Source: Tretioscincus oriximinensis
Taxonomy: Eukaryota; Chordata; Lepidosauria; Squamata; Gymnophthalmidae
Assembly (NCBI GenBank): GCA_022410635.1
Contig: JAJVDF010000249.1
Coordinates: 1,100,829-1,164,828 of the forward strand
Direction: 5' to 3'
Length of the DNA: 64,000 bases
The translations under genes were made by a program, and so were the position numbers. The notes beneath the pieces are model-generated. The model made no database searches. It had not been told where the DNA came from and saw only the letters and a list, made by a program, of their open reading frames with translations. Below, piece by piece: positions 20,716 to 31,263 of this stretch (positions are counted from its first letter, which is position 1; each line of letters opens with the position of its first letter).

Positions 20716-21048
20716 TTAGAATAAAATAATGGCAAAACAAGGGGAAGCACATGGACAGCTCTTCCAATTGATTTCCTCACTTAATCCCTGTATGCCACAT
20801 GGACATACCTGAGAGCACTCCATTTTACAGAGCACTAGGAAATGGGACATCCACAGCCATTGCAAAACAGATAAAGTTGGAAACATCAACACCAGCTTTG
20901 GTGTTTTCATTGCCAGAAGCAGTGACAGGTATGTAGACAACATACTGACACTGCAGCACTTGATAGCATGTTGTTTAAAGATGACTCGGGGATCTTCAAT
21001 CAAAGCGCTGACTTCATTACTGTGCAGAAGTTGCTTTAGTGTCCTCAC
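20716..21048 (-). other. Unidentified 110-codon open frame
   Basis: The frame, read leftward from 21048, begins MRTLKQLLHSNEVSALIEDP and is rich in Ser/Leu/Cys. A second frame over the same DNA also looks protein-like (VTASGNENTKAGVDV). This could be a frameshifted relic of a transposon protein or processed pseudogene. The upstream side is cut by a SINE and the assembly gap. I recognise no family. Confidence 0.3.
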
Positions 21049-21116
21049 AACTAATGGCTCAGTTGCTAAGGAAACAGTCTCTCATCTGTGAGATGGGGCT
21101 TCAAAGTCCTGTGTCG
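21049..21116 (+). mobile_element. tRNA-headed SINE head, running into the gap
   Basis: AATGGCTCAGTTGCTAAGG and GGGGCTTCAAAGTCCTG are the A- and B-box regions. The sequence is lost at the gap right after TGTGTCG. Confidence 0.8.
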
Positions 21117-21749
21117 NNNNNNNNNNNNNNNNNNNNNNNNNNNNNNNNNNNNNNNNNNNNNNNNNNNNNNNNNNNNNNNNNNNNNNNNNNNNNNNNNNNN
21201 NNNNNNNNNNNNNNNNNNNNNNNNNNNNNNNNNNNNNNNNNNNNNNNNNNNNNNNNNNNNNNNNNNNNNNNNNNNNNNNNNNNNNNNNNNNNNNNNNNNN
21301 NNNNNNNNNNNNNNNNNNNNNNNNNNNNNNNNNNNNNNNNNNNNNNNNNNNNNNNNNNNNNNNNNNNNNNNNNNNNNNNNNNNNNNNNNNNNNNNNNNNN
21401 NNNNNNNNNNNNNNNNNNNNNNNNNNNNNNNNNNNNNNNNNNNNNNNNNNNNNNNNNNNNNNNNNNNNNNNNNNNNNNNNNNNNNNNNNNNNNNNNNNNN
21501 NNNNNNNNNNNNNNNNNNNNNNNNNNNNNNNNNNNNNNNNNNNNNNNNNNNNNNNNNNNNNNNNNNNNNNNNNNNNNNNNNNNNNNNNNNNNNNNNNNNN
21601 NNNNNNNNNNNNNNNNNNNNNNNNNNNNNNNNNNNNNNNNNNNNNNNNNNNNNNNNNNNNNNNNNNNNNNNNNNNNNNNNNNNNNNNNNNNNNNNNNNNN
21701 NNNNNNNNNNNNNNNNNNNNNNNNNNNNNNNNNNNNNNNNNNNNNNNNN
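21117..21749. other. Assembly gap (633 N)
   Basis: A continuous run of N. Open frames crossing it are meaningless. It probably hides the rest of the SINE and its simple-sequence tail. Confidence 0.99.
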
Positions 21750-22726
21750 TTTTTCCCCACTTCAGATACAAACTAGTAAACACCTGTTCCAATACAAGCA
21801 TTTATTTGTTGTACTAATCTGCCAGGAATTTGTGTTTATATTTTTACAGTATTGCATGAGAAATGTTCTTTGTCCTTATCTGCTTGTTGAAAGGTCTACC
21901 AACTTGTCTTTGTAAGAGAAAGTGAGCAAAACCTGAACATTATTCTATTAGTTTGAGTAGAACCAACAGCAAAGATGGGTTCATTCTATTGTGCTTTGAA
22001 GAGCATGCTTTAGAAAAGAGAGTCATTTGTGACAAGGAGAAACAGTCAACATCTTATTTGCATCTGTGCATATCAACAATGCAATTAGGACACACTTCTC
22101 TGAGAATTAGATTCAGATGGTAATTAACGAATTGTGTTATGAATTTTAATTTGGNATTAGGGAAGTAAATTATTCTGTATTGTTTCTGTTCTCACAGTTT
22201 CAGCAGAATGCATTATGCTATTCTTATTGAGACCTTGGGTTTTTAATTTTTTAAAATCATTAGCTCAATCCCGGTGTCCTTAGAATCTAATTGTATGGAA
22301 GAAAACGAGAATCAAAGGAAAACAAAAGTGACTTCACAGGTTTGGTTCTCTCAAACCTTTTGAAGACACTGTCATTGGGAATTATGAATGACAGCACTAA
22401 AAAGATCTACTCACATGGGTATATACTTAAAAGGTCACTTAAAAAAAAAGCTTGGGAGGAAATATAATTTTGCATAATAATTAAAAGTCAGTGTTGTTGA
22501 AATAGTTTCAGTAATCCAGTGCCAGAATAAGGGGAGGGCTGTGCAATGTGGCTGAATTTTATACTATTAAATTGCTCAGCAGTATAGCAAGAATGATTTA
22601 GGTTCCATCCCTACTGCAGCTTTTAGTCTAGTATGGGAGAAACTAGATATTCTGATCCTTCTGAGCCATGGAAATAGAATATTTTGGGATAAGGACATCC
22701 ACCTCTAGCGAGAGCTGAAATTTCAA
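21750..22726. other. Unannotated, low-repeat AT-rich interval
   Basis: No recognised repeat. The part at about 22020-22260 is rich in TAATT-type homeodomain-like sites (GGTAATTAACGAATTG, ATGAATTTTAATTT), which could mark a regulatory element. This is inference only. Confidence 0.35.
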
Positions 22727-22734
22727 CCCAAGTC

Positions 22735-22938
22735 TAGGCTGACCAGATGAACCCTTTTTGGGGGGGTGGGGGGGTTGAAAACCCAGTTTGGGGGTGCCTC
22801 CTAGCTGTTTTTGAGGAAAATGTTTTTTTTTTCAAAAAAATCTTTGTTTTTTAATTTCTTTTCCTCAGAAATAATGCGAGGCACCCCCAAAACGGATTTT
22901 CAACCACCACCACCCAAAGGGGTCATCTGGTCAGCCTA
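22735..22938. mobile_element. F1 foldback element, copy H, with perfect 8 bp duplication
   Basis: The element starts TAGGCTGACCAGATG and ends CATCTGGTCAGCCTA. It is flanked on both sides by CCCAAGTC (22727-22734 and 22939-22946). An 8 bp target duplication and a TAGG start fit the hAT superfamily. Confidence 0.92.
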
Positions 22939-22973
22939 CCCAAGTCAACACCCAGCACTGCGTGTTCTTAAGG

Positions 22974-23171
22974 TAGGCTGACCAGATGATCCCTTTTCAG
23001 GGGGGGAGATGAAAACCCGGTTTTGGGGTGCCTCTGGTTTTTGCTGAGGAAAAATAATTTTTTTTTTCNAAAAAAAAATCTTTTTTTGAAAAAGGTTTTC
23101 CTCAGCAAAACCCGGAAACACCCCCAAACCAGGTTTCCACCCCCTAAAAAAAGGGTCATCTGGTCAGCCTA
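22974..23171. mobile_element. F1 foldback element, copy I, with perfect 8 bp duplication
   Basis: TCTTAAGG flanks the element at 22966-22973 and 23172-23179. It lies only 35 bp from copy H. The inner ends are of the CAGCAA subtype, whereas H is CAGAAA, so the pair is two separate insertions and not a tandem duplication. Confidence 0.92.
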
Positions 23172-23179
23172 TCTTAAGG

Positions 23180-23693
23180 GGTGTGCGTGTGCAATGCAAA
23201 TGAATTTCCTATATGTACTATTTCCAGCTCTCCCTGAAAAGTTTAGGCAGGATGAAGTCAATCAGAAAATGGAGTTCACAGTGTGCAATTACACTGGGAA
23301 TACATCAAGGAGGCCTTGGTATCAGTGCATTTTTCAAATAACTATTAAGAATGCATTTCCGATGCTGGATATTGGCACAAGAACACAATTTCACAAATAT
23401 CAGCCATTGGAAAAAGTGAGGGCATAGTTTATATCAGGAAATGGAGGAGCTCCACTATGTGGCTGTATCCACATGCAGGGCTAAAAAGCGGCTGCCATAG
23501 GTGGGAGGGAGGAAGGAAGCGCTGGCCTGTGAGTGGTCCAGCGCAGCCTTCTTTCTGCCATGCCTGATTTGTACGTCTCTCTGCTTATTGGCTGAGGGCC
23601 GGCAAACCCTGTGAGTCTCAAAATAGCAGCAGGTTTTTGGCCAGGAGTGCTGAGAGAGCTGCAAATCTCTGCAAATTTTCTTATGTTCTTATA
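23180..23693. other. Unannotated interval
   Basis: No recognised repeat until an isolated CR1-like tail TTCTTATGTTCTTATAG at 23678-23694. Confidence 0.4.
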
Positions 23694-23950
23694 GGACTAC
23701 ATAGGTTTATGGACACCAAGGGTATAAATGGGTACTAGGATGGATGTCTGGATGCTGCCTCAGGGATGGAACAGCAGGCAGGACTCCTGAAACACCATTT
23801 ACAAGGAGTCATGAACAGGTGTATATTTTGCTTTCCTGTGTTCAGGCTGCCCAGGTGCATCTGGTGGGCCTCTGTGTGGGACAGAATGCTGGACTAGGTG
23901 GGCTCTGACCTGATCCATTATGGCTCTTCTTATGTTCTTATGTTTGTATG
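23694..23950 (+). mobile_element. CR1-A LINE 3' fragment
   Basis: It runs from GGACTACATAGGTTTATGG to the TTCTTATGTTCTTATG tail. It is preceded by a stray tail-like TTCTTATGTTCTTATAG, so an older CR1 end may lie just upstream. Confidence 0.87.
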
Positions 23951-24061
23951 TTCATACCATATCCATTGTGCTTCACCAGGGATTGAATTTCCAGTCTCTT
24001 TTAGAGACCAAATTTCAGGCCTTAGATTTCATCCAGAGTTTGGCAGTCCAGAAGTTTGGCA
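23951..24061 (+). repeat. 111 bp segment shared with 14796-14906
   Basis: It begins TTCATACCATATCC and ends GAAGTTTGGCA. It follows a CR1 tail, as the other copy does. Confidence 0.85.
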
Positions 24062-24083
24062 CAAATCCATGTTGGCTCTGGTT

Positions 24084-24371
24084 GGCCCGGATAGCTCAGT
24101 CGCTAAGGAATCTGTCTCTCACCTCGGCTATGGGGTTTCGAAGCCCTGTGTTGGAAGCGGGGAGGGGTGAGCACCTTCCACTAGCCTGCAGCTCTAGCCA
24201 ACCCAGCTATTTGAAAACAAGAATTGCAAGAAATTGCAACTGACTGCAAGTAGATACATGGGAACTACCACAGCCTGGTGGGGAAGACAGAATGTAGCCT
24301 TTGGGCGAAAAATAACTTTGTAAACCGCTTTGAGTCCCTTCGGGTGGGAAAAGCAGGGTATAAAAATCCAC
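24084..24371 (+). mobile_element. tRNA-headed SINE
   Basis: Full-length copy: GGATAGCTCAGTCGCTAAGG (A box), GGGTTTCGAAGCCC (B box), the central GCAAGAAATTGCAAC block, and AAACCGCTTTGAGTCCC near the 3' end. Confidence 0.88.
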
Positions 24372-24498
24372 TTCTTCTTCTTCTTCTTCTTCTCCTCTTC
24401 CTCTTCCTTCTCCTTCTCCTCCTTCTCCTCCTTCTTCTCTTCCTCCTTCTCCTTCTCCTTCTTCTCTTTCTCCTTCTTCTCCTTCTTCTCCTTCTTTC
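24372..24498 (+). repeat. TTC/TCC-rich microsatellite at SINE tail
   Basis: A 127 bp pyrimidine tract of mixed TTC, TCC and CTT units continues the SINE tail. It is impure compared with the tract at 5704. Confidence 0.93.
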
Positions 24499-25059
24499 CT
24501 TTTCATGTAAAACATTGTTTATTTGAAAGCATGACTTTGGCTTTACTATGACAAAATGTGGTTTCCCTTGTAAAACATGATTTTACAAAGGGAAAAACAG
24601 GCTGCAATTTTATATAGTGGCTTCCATGTAAAATATAGTTCTCCTGTGTAAAAGTACCAGGAATCTCTAGCCTTCTACACACAGATTCTTTTGTTGGTAG
24701 CCAAGAAGCCTTCCTCTGGGAGTAGAGCAAGCCAGGCTGGTCCTATGTTCTCAGCACATGAACTCTTGAACTGCATCTCCCCAACGTTCCAGCTCTACTT
24801 TGGTCAGTAACATGCAGTCCAAGAAAAGTGGAACAAACATCATTGTTTATTTTTCAGAGAGGAAAGTCAAACAATTGAAATAGAATTTAGTGCTGCTTCC
24901 GTGACCCTGCTGACTATCTTTATAATCCTACTGGCTCCATGTCTTGTCATAGCTGGTGTGTGCTGCATACATATGCAGCCCGATTACTGACAATGATTAG
25001 TCTACAGCACAACAACTTTCATATTAATGAAAGCAATAAAATAAAAAGTGATTAGATTC
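24499..25059. other. Unannotated interval
   Basis: No recognised feature. Confidence 0.4.
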
Positions 25060-25435
25060 TTTGAGACTTTAGCCCAATCTGCACATTCTATTTCCTGTGC
25101 TTTGAAGGCTATTTTATTTTGTGTCTGCCCCATGGAACCACACATATCCAGCATTCCACATACTCTAAAGGTCTTTACTGCGGAGTAAATATCCTCCACA
25201 TATTATCCAATTTAGCAGCCTTCATTTTATAAAGTCCAAAAGGGAAGCTGCCTCAGAGCTTCAGTATGCAAATTTTAAAACACACATTGGCTGTTGGCAG
25301 AGAATGTCTGGATATTGTATTCAGGCTTTCAAAGAATGCTGAGGCTTATAGTCAGGCAAGTATAGCAATGATTTCTGAGGATTGTGATGTTATGAGAATT
25401 ACCAAGATGTATCAAGGACAGAGATGAAACTGCGA
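25060..25435 (-). mobile_element. F5-type element, reverse orientation, diverged
   Basis: In reverse, 25085-25200 parallels the right half of the F5 copies at 28360-28440 and 61617-61720. All three share a TTTACT.C block, then a TGGACATGTG-like block, then GGTTCCA.G. The right part (25370-25430) contains GATGTTATGAGAATTACCA, matching the dispersed block at 48155. It ends where CR1-B begins. Confidence 0.5.
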
Positions 25436-26035
25436 GGCACATTGATAAACTAGAGCAAGTTCAAAAGAGAGTTACAAGGATGGAGAGAGGTCTGGAAACC
25501 ATGTCCTGTGAGGAGCGGTCAAAGGATCTAGGGATGTTTAGTCTGCAAAAGAGAAGAAGTATCTGGATCTGAAGAAGTAGATGTGCATACGAAAGCTTAT
25601 GCCACCCACTGTTCTCAAGTTAGTCTCAAAGTGCTGCTACCTCCTTTGCTGAACTTTCTACTAGACTAACACGGTTATTTCTCTGAAATTGCAAAAGAGA
25701 AGACTGAGGGGAGACCTGATAGCTGCCTACAAATATCTGAAGGGCAGTCACAGAGCAGAGGGATCAGCATTGTTCTCATTGGCACATGGAAGGACTAGAA
25801 ACAATGGAANGAAACTGCAAGGGAGGAGATTTAGATTAGATATCAGAAAAAACTTTCTAACAATCAGGGTGATAAACCAGTGGAACAGTTTGCCACTGGA
25901 GGTGGTGAGTTCACCTTCACTGGAAGTCTTCAAACAGAGACTGGGATGGTTTAATGAATCCTGCATTGAGCAGGGCGTTGGACCCNATGACCCTGGAGGT
26001 CCCTTCCAACTCTATGATTCTATGATTCTAGCCAA
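25436..26035 (+). mobile_element. CR1-B LINE 3' part, split by a short retroelement
   Basis: A second CR1 family: codons for LQKRRLRGDLIAAYKYLKG and [17 protein letters not shown], a 3' UTR with CCTGGAGGTCCCTTCCAACTC, and a tail of repeated TATGATTC. Its coding frame is interrupted at 25558-25690 by an insertion with target duplications. Confidence 0.88.
25558..25690 (-). mobile_element. Short retroelement insertion with 13 bp target duplication
   Basis: The 133 bp insert is bounded by GCAAAAGAGAAGA at 25545-25557 and 25691-25703. In reverse it reads TTTCAGAGAAATAACCGTGT...TAGTCTAGTAGAAAG...GGCATAAGCTTTCGTA...TACTTCTTCAGAT. That core is a widespread amniote repeat that I associate, without certainty, with the 3' ends of Penelope-like elements. 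The same sequence occurs as an inverted dimer at 38608. Confidence 0.8.
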
Positions 26036-26924
26036 GTGCTAAAGATCAAACTAAAAGTAAATAGCATAATTCATTGCTATTCATTGCTATCTAAATGTAC
26101 TATATAAGATAAATCATTCTATGCCAGAATTCGTATCGGATATGTCTACACTGGCCAATTTCTGTGACACTGAAGTAATCCTAATGCCTGCACTCTTGTT
26201 GCTAGCTGGAATGTGTGTTTTGAAACTTCATTTTCTAGCAGTTGCCACCTGTTTCTGCAGATGGGTAGGAAGTGTTTTCACAGCAGGCTGGCTACAGGCT
26301 CTGGCAGCTGCCAGTGCTCAGAATGGCAGCACCAGAAATGGCGGCTGCCTGCCCATGTGACTTCTGGCAAGTCGTTCAGAATGTTTGGATGGTGAAGATA
26401 GGAGAAATCAGAAGAANCAGATGGCAAAACCTCCACTTTTTCATATTCATATGTTCAATTTAAGAACTAAATGTAAAGGTTGTTCTAATTATGCTTCGAG
26501 AAAAGGATAGGGTCCATGGGTACAATGGAATAGATAGTTTGAAAGGGACCTTTTTGAGAATGGTGGAATCCAGACTTCCACACACTGATATTTCTATTCC
26601 AAAGACCAGACACTTCTAGATGAATAGTAATACTAATAATATGACTATACACAGCTGTATGTTTGAGAAATGAGTGTAATTAGCTTGCTCAATGTGAAGA
26701 TCCACCATTTTTTTAGAAAGTTTTTGATAGAGCCCATCATGAAACAAGAGGGCAGAATCTCTCATGGGTGGGCAATGGAAAACAGGATAGACATATATAG
26801 GCATTGTACAAAAAATTGTGCTTTAAAACAAGTTTTTAAGAATGTTCAAGAATGAGAGTTAAGCATAAAAATCGTCAAGACCAAGGATCACTCCAAAACT
26901 ACTCAGGATATGGAAGCAAACTTT
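26036..26924. other. Unannotated interval
   Basis: Small open frames near 26121-26463 have no recognised family. Otherwise AT-rich and featureless. Confidence 0.4.
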
Positions 26925-26998
26925 CTATTTTCCAATGGATATATATATCCATTACATATATATATATGTAATGTATATATATATCCATTGGAAAATAG
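26925..26998. repeat. 74 bp near-perfect AT palindrome
   Basis: It begins CTATTTTCCAATGGATATAT and ends as its reverse complement. Only one mismatched pair is seen across the arms, and the centre is TATATATA near 26961. Confidence 0.93.
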
Positions 26999-27640
26999 AC
27001 AATTTGTAATAACATAGACAATATGTAAGAACAGCCTGGAAACAGTAGCTGGTTCAAAATGTAATTTAGTGAGGTACTTTGGACATTTAATATTATATTA
27101 CATTTTTCATACCTCCTAAAATGCACTGAATCCTGCCTAAGTCTATCAAGGTCCTCAGGTTGCCTTTAGTAGCCTTTTCCTAAGATAATAAAGGAAAAAT
27201 TCTGGAATGATTTCAATAATAATTGTAACATTTCCCAACTTTGTACTTTAACATGTGTTTCTATTCTAGGACAATTACAGAGAACAATCATATCATCTGA
27301 GTTCATAGTCCCAACTACTTAATGTGGTGGTTAAAAATAATTATGTTTCTTAGCAACTAATATGCTGATTGTTTTCGGCCATCATTCTGACATGCAAACT
27401 ACCTGGTTAGCCTTGGTTTAATCATGTTGTGCTTCAATCTAACTAACCCAATAAAGGATTGTACAGAAGGGAAGCAAATAGCATGCGTTGTTTTAGGTTA
27501 CGGTCCCCATGTGAAATTCAGATAAGTGTTTTGCCTCTTTAATGGCTGCAGGACATTTCATCAGGTGTAGCTTCTAATGGTTACCGCACCTGGGAGGGAC
27601 GGCACCTTTTCACATCCAGCTCTAACCCAGAGTTCATGTA
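26999..27640. other. Unannotated AT-rich interval
   Basis: No recognised feature. Confidence 0.4.
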
Positions 27641-27823
27641 TAGGCTAACCAGATGACCCCTTGGGNGTGTGTGTGTGTTGAAAACCCAGTTTTGGGGTGC
27701 CTCCCAGTTTTTTCTGAGAAAAAAAAATCAAAAAATGTTTATTTTTTTTCCTCAGAAAAAAANGAGAGGCACCCCCAAAATGGGTTTTCAAACCCCCCCA
27801 AAAGGGGTCATCTGGTCAGCCTA
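27641..27823. mobile_element. F1 foldback element, copy J
   Basis: Complete arms with a short centre. The flanks TCATGTA and TACTGTA agree at 5 of 7 positions, a possibly decayed duplication. Confidence 0.8.
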
Positions 27824-28059
27824 TACTGTAGGAATCCTACTGCAGGTTCTCTGAAATACAGCTAGAACCTGTTAGGGCCACAAGTAAATGGATAAGAAAC
27901 AGAATATTCATAATCATTCTGCACTAAAGAAAACAAAAAACAACCACCCTATTACTGCTGTCTCCGTATTGTTTATTGCTGAATCCTAAAAAAGCTGCAA
28001 CTCACTGGCCCATGATTCCCTTATTAAGTGAATATCTCCATCATCATCTCAATAATTCT

Positions 28060-28492
28060 AAGGCTACATCCCCACCCAGATTAAAAAACGCTTCAAAAAA
28101 CAAACACGTTAGCTGCTCATCCACATTTTACCTCCCCATTCAGCTGCTCCCTCTCTTCTGCCTTCGAATGACGAGCCTCAGAAGGAACTTCTCTGCTTTC
28201 CTAACTACAATCCCCAAAATTCTCTGTGGCACTGCCTACTATTCCCAGGCAGTCTCTGCACTCCTAGAGCCAATGAGGCTTTTACAGTTTGCATACAACC
28301 TCCAAAGAGACTTTTTGCTTTCGGAATTTACAAAAGGGAGGCTGTTAAAATCAGATGACATGAGGTGGCTATTTACTGCGCAATAAGGAGCTTTAAAGCA
28401 CGTCGAGAGTTGGACACATGTGATTCCGTGGGACACAATGAAGGTAAAATCACCTCCAATGCGCAGTATCTTGAGCATGGGGATACAGCCTA
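28060..28492 (+). mobile_element. F5 terminal-inverted-repeat element
   Basis: The ends AAGGCTACATCCCCACC and ATGGGGATACAGCCT are inverted relatives. The 433 bp interior is shared with 61281-61750 (blocks ACGAGCCTCAGAAGGAACT, ACAATCCCCA.AATTC, GCCAATGAGGC). The 136-codon frame starting upstream at 27976 and running through it has no transposase features, so I treat it as chance. Confidence 0.65.
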
Positions 28493-28839
28493 ATATGTGA
28501 AATCAATTTACTTGTTCACTCTAATATACAACATGTGGCAAAATCTAGACGTGCAAACACAAAACAAAAATTATACAAATCGTAAAATAATTTAAAATAT
28601 ATTTAAAACAACATTCAATAATCCACAATTTCCAAAATATAAAGTGGAGCAGCCCAATATATTGCTTCAGTCCAAAGAAATAGAGTAAAAGTCCAAGAAG
28701 TCACCTTGGAATCCTTCTGGAGCTTTTTAACTTTTTGAAAGCGTGAATTTTGGATTGAGCCCACTAATATATGGAAATTTTAAGCTTATGTATATAATGC
28801 ATCAATAGGTCACTAAAGAAGATCATTCGGTCGAAACGC
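28493..28839. other. Unannotated AT-rich interval
   Basis: No recognised feature. Confidence 0.4.
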
Positions 28840-28847
28840 GTCTGGCC

Positions 28848-29037
28848 TAGGCTGACCTTTGGATGTGTGTGTGTGTTGAAAACCCGTTTTTGGTGTGCCT
28901 CCCGTTTTTTTCTGAGGAAAAAAAAAAATAAAAAAACTGAAAAAAATTTCCTCAGAAAAAACTGGGAGCCCCCCCCCCCAAAAAAAACCAGTTTTTCAGC
29001 CCCCCACCCTAAAAAAAGAGGTCATCTGGTCAGCCTA
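28848..29037. mobile_element. F1 foldback element, copy K
   Basis: The flanks GTCTGGCC (28840-28847) and GTCTGCCC (29038-29045) are an 8 bp duplication with one change. The left arm has lost the CAGATGACC block after TAGGCTGACC. Confidence 0.85.
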
Positions 29038-29045
29038 GTCTGCCC

Positions 29046-29979
29046 TTCAGTTTATGAAAAGAGAAAGATCTTCTATATTCCATCTATAACTACAGTTGCA
29101 TTATTTGAGGACTTCATCATTATTATACTTCACCCTTTTGGACTTTTATTCTATTTCTTTGGACTGAAGCAATATATTGGGCTTTATATTTTGGAAACTG
29201 GGAATTATTGAATATTGTTTTAAATATATTTATATTATTTTACTATTTGTATAATTTTTGTTTGGCACTTGCACGTGGTTGGACACCCGAGGGTTTTTGC
29301 TCTGTTTCATTTGCAATCTGTAGACGATCATTTATTTCTGTTCAACGCACATGTATATATATGCAGCACTGTTCCCCTTTAATTTANGAGTTTCGAAAGG
29401 AGACAGAATGCAAAAGGTGTTGCGTGTTTAAGTGAAAACATAATCTTTCAAATTAGAAGTCTTATATTTCATTTTGCTTCACTCTTTATTTCTCTCCCAT
29501 CTGTTACATTTGATTGCTATGGGAAAACTGTGTGAGGAGATGCCTTGTCCTTTAATAAAAACAAAGGATTTATAGCACAGAGAAGGTACTAACCCCTGAT
29601 AGCCCTCAAGCCCTGGAGCAAGTGACCCCCCACAATCCATCCTTACATCACTTGCAATAACTTTGACCTATTAGCTGCCTTTCTGCAAAGCTAAGTTGAA
29701 ACATCTGTGCAGTGATAAAAGGTGGCAGCAGGCTCTGATTGCGGTCAGTGTGTCTAGCATGGGGCAGGTGTACTTTATGTAACTAATAATACATTATTGC
29801 AGGTTGGTGACCATCACAGTCAACCAGCATCACATTTCCTCCCTGAAGTTTGAAACCTTTAATGGAAGAAAGCAGAGACAGAGGTATGGGAAGGTTGTTT
29901 TGTTTTTAAAAACCTTGTTTTGTCAACCATGATTTCCACAACGTAATACAGTCTTCACAAGCTGGACCTATTTTTTTTT
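29046..29979. other. Unannotated interval
   Basis: AT-rich, with no recognised repeat or coding signal. Confidence 0.4.
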
Positions 29980-30125
29980 CATAGAATCTTAGAGTTGGAA
30001 AGGACCTCCAGGGCCATGGGGTCCAACCCCCTGCTCAATGCAGGATTCATTAAACCATCCCAGAAAGATGACTGGCCAGTCTCTGTTTGAAAACATCCAG
30101 GGAAGGCGAACTCACTACCTCCTGT

Positions 30126-30386
30126 CAGGCACGGATAGCTCAGTCGCTAAGGAATCCNTCTCTCGTCTGGAAGATGGGGTTTCGAAGCCCTGTGTTGGAA
30201 GTGGGGAGGGGTGAGCACCTTCCACTAGCNTGTACCTCTAGCCAACCCAGCTATTCGAAAGCATGAATTGCAAGAAACATGGAAGTCACCACAGCTGGTG
30301 GGGAAGATAGAATGTCAGCCTTTGGGCAAAAATACCCTTGTAAGATGCTTTGAAAGGTGAGAAAAGCAGGCTATAAGAACCCAGTT
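30126..30386 (+). mobile_element. tRNA-headed SINE nested in CR1-B
   Basis: CGGATAGCTCAGTCGCTAAGG and GGGTTTCGAAGCCC mark the head. A small deletion after GCAAGAAA (about 30277) removes part of the body. It runs into a TTC/TCC tract. Confidence 0.88.
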
Positions 30387-30465
30387 CTTCTTCTTCTCCT
30401 TCTTCTTCTCCTTCTCCTTCTCCTTCTCCTCCTCCTCCTCCTCCTCCTCCTCCTCCTCTTCCTAT
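30387..30465 (+). repeat. TTC/TCC microsatellite at SINE tail
   Basis: CTT/TTC units pass into CCT/TCC units (about 30427-30460). Confidence 0.92.
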
Positions 30466-30837
30466 AGCAAACTGTTCCACTGGTTTATCACCCTTACTGT
30501 TAGAAAGTTTTTTCTGATATCTAATCCAAATCTCCTCCCTTGCAGTTTCATCCCATTGTTTCTAGTCCTTCCATGTGCCAAGGAGAACAATGCTGATCCC
30601 TCTGCTCTGTGACAGCCCTTCAGATATTGTAGACAGCTATCAGGTCTCCTCTCAGACTTCTCTTTTGCAGACTAAACATCCCTATATCCCTTAACCACTC
30701 CTTATAGGACATGGTTTCCAGACCACTCACTGTCCTTGTAACTCTCTTTTGAACCTGCTCTACTGTACCAATGTCCTTTTTAAATTGGGCCCNCAGAACT
30801 GAACCCAACTGTTTCTTTTCTCTGGCTATGTGCTCAC

Positions 30838-30985
30838 CATGTTTTCCCNCCTCGTTCGTAGCGCAATCAGGAAGTCTTGGGCACAGGGGCTAAGTGTTTT
30901 CCAGTAGCTGACCTGCTATAAATGCCTTTTTTCCCAGAATAAACTATTGCTCAGATTTGCAGGCAGTATTCCACAGAACCACCTG
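30838..30985 (+). mobile_element. F3 element fragment
   Basis: GGCTAAGTGTTTTCCAGTAG, then CCCAGAATAAACTATTGCTC and TTCCACAGAACC, follow the order of the left half of F3 at 4941-5100. The terminal repeat is degraded. Confidence 0.55.
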
Positions 30986-31263
30986 TACTCTCAAAAGCAT
31001 ATGCATGCATGCAAAATAAATATGAGATTATAAAACAATNGAGAACACAGCAGTTTAAAATACTAACCTTTCTTTACCAAAATGAATTGTATAATTGGAG
31101 ACTAGTTGACACAATCTGAATTGCAGAAAAAGTTTGGGGCCTTATATATTCTGATCCCTATGGGCCTTTTCAGTATCCAGAATAAGGAGCCTTATATGAA
31201 CTAGTATGAAGTAGTAGTATACTTGACCAGATCTGTATTAAGAACCCTGCAATCTGGAATAGT

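Larger units (their letters stand above)
29980..30800 (-). mobile_element. CR1-B LINE 3' part, reverse, split by a SINE
   Basis: The 3' end TAGAATCTTAGAGTTGGAAA and the following GACCTCCAGGGCCATGGGGT are at the left. Coding traces ([33 protein letters not shown]) lie at 30620-30808. The unit is interrupted by the SINE and its tract at 30126-30465, after which CR1-B resumes with ATAGCAAACTGTTCCACTGG. Confidence 0.87.

Noticed and set aside
21039..21915. Four open frames of 219-275 codons spanning the gap
   Set aside because: Almost entirely unknown residues from the N run, so not real.
22735..23171. F1 copies H and I as a tandem duplication
   Set aside because: Each has its own distinct 8 bp duplication and a different subfamily inner end, so they are separate insertions.
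25002..25199. 65-codon minus-strand frame as a small gene
   Set aside because: It lies within a diverged F5-type repeat, and the same DNA recurs at 28360 and 61617.
27976..28386. 136-codon frame as a possible transposase
   Set aside because: It starts outside and runs into the short F5 element. The F5 copy at 61281 does not keep the frame, and no catalytic motif is seen.
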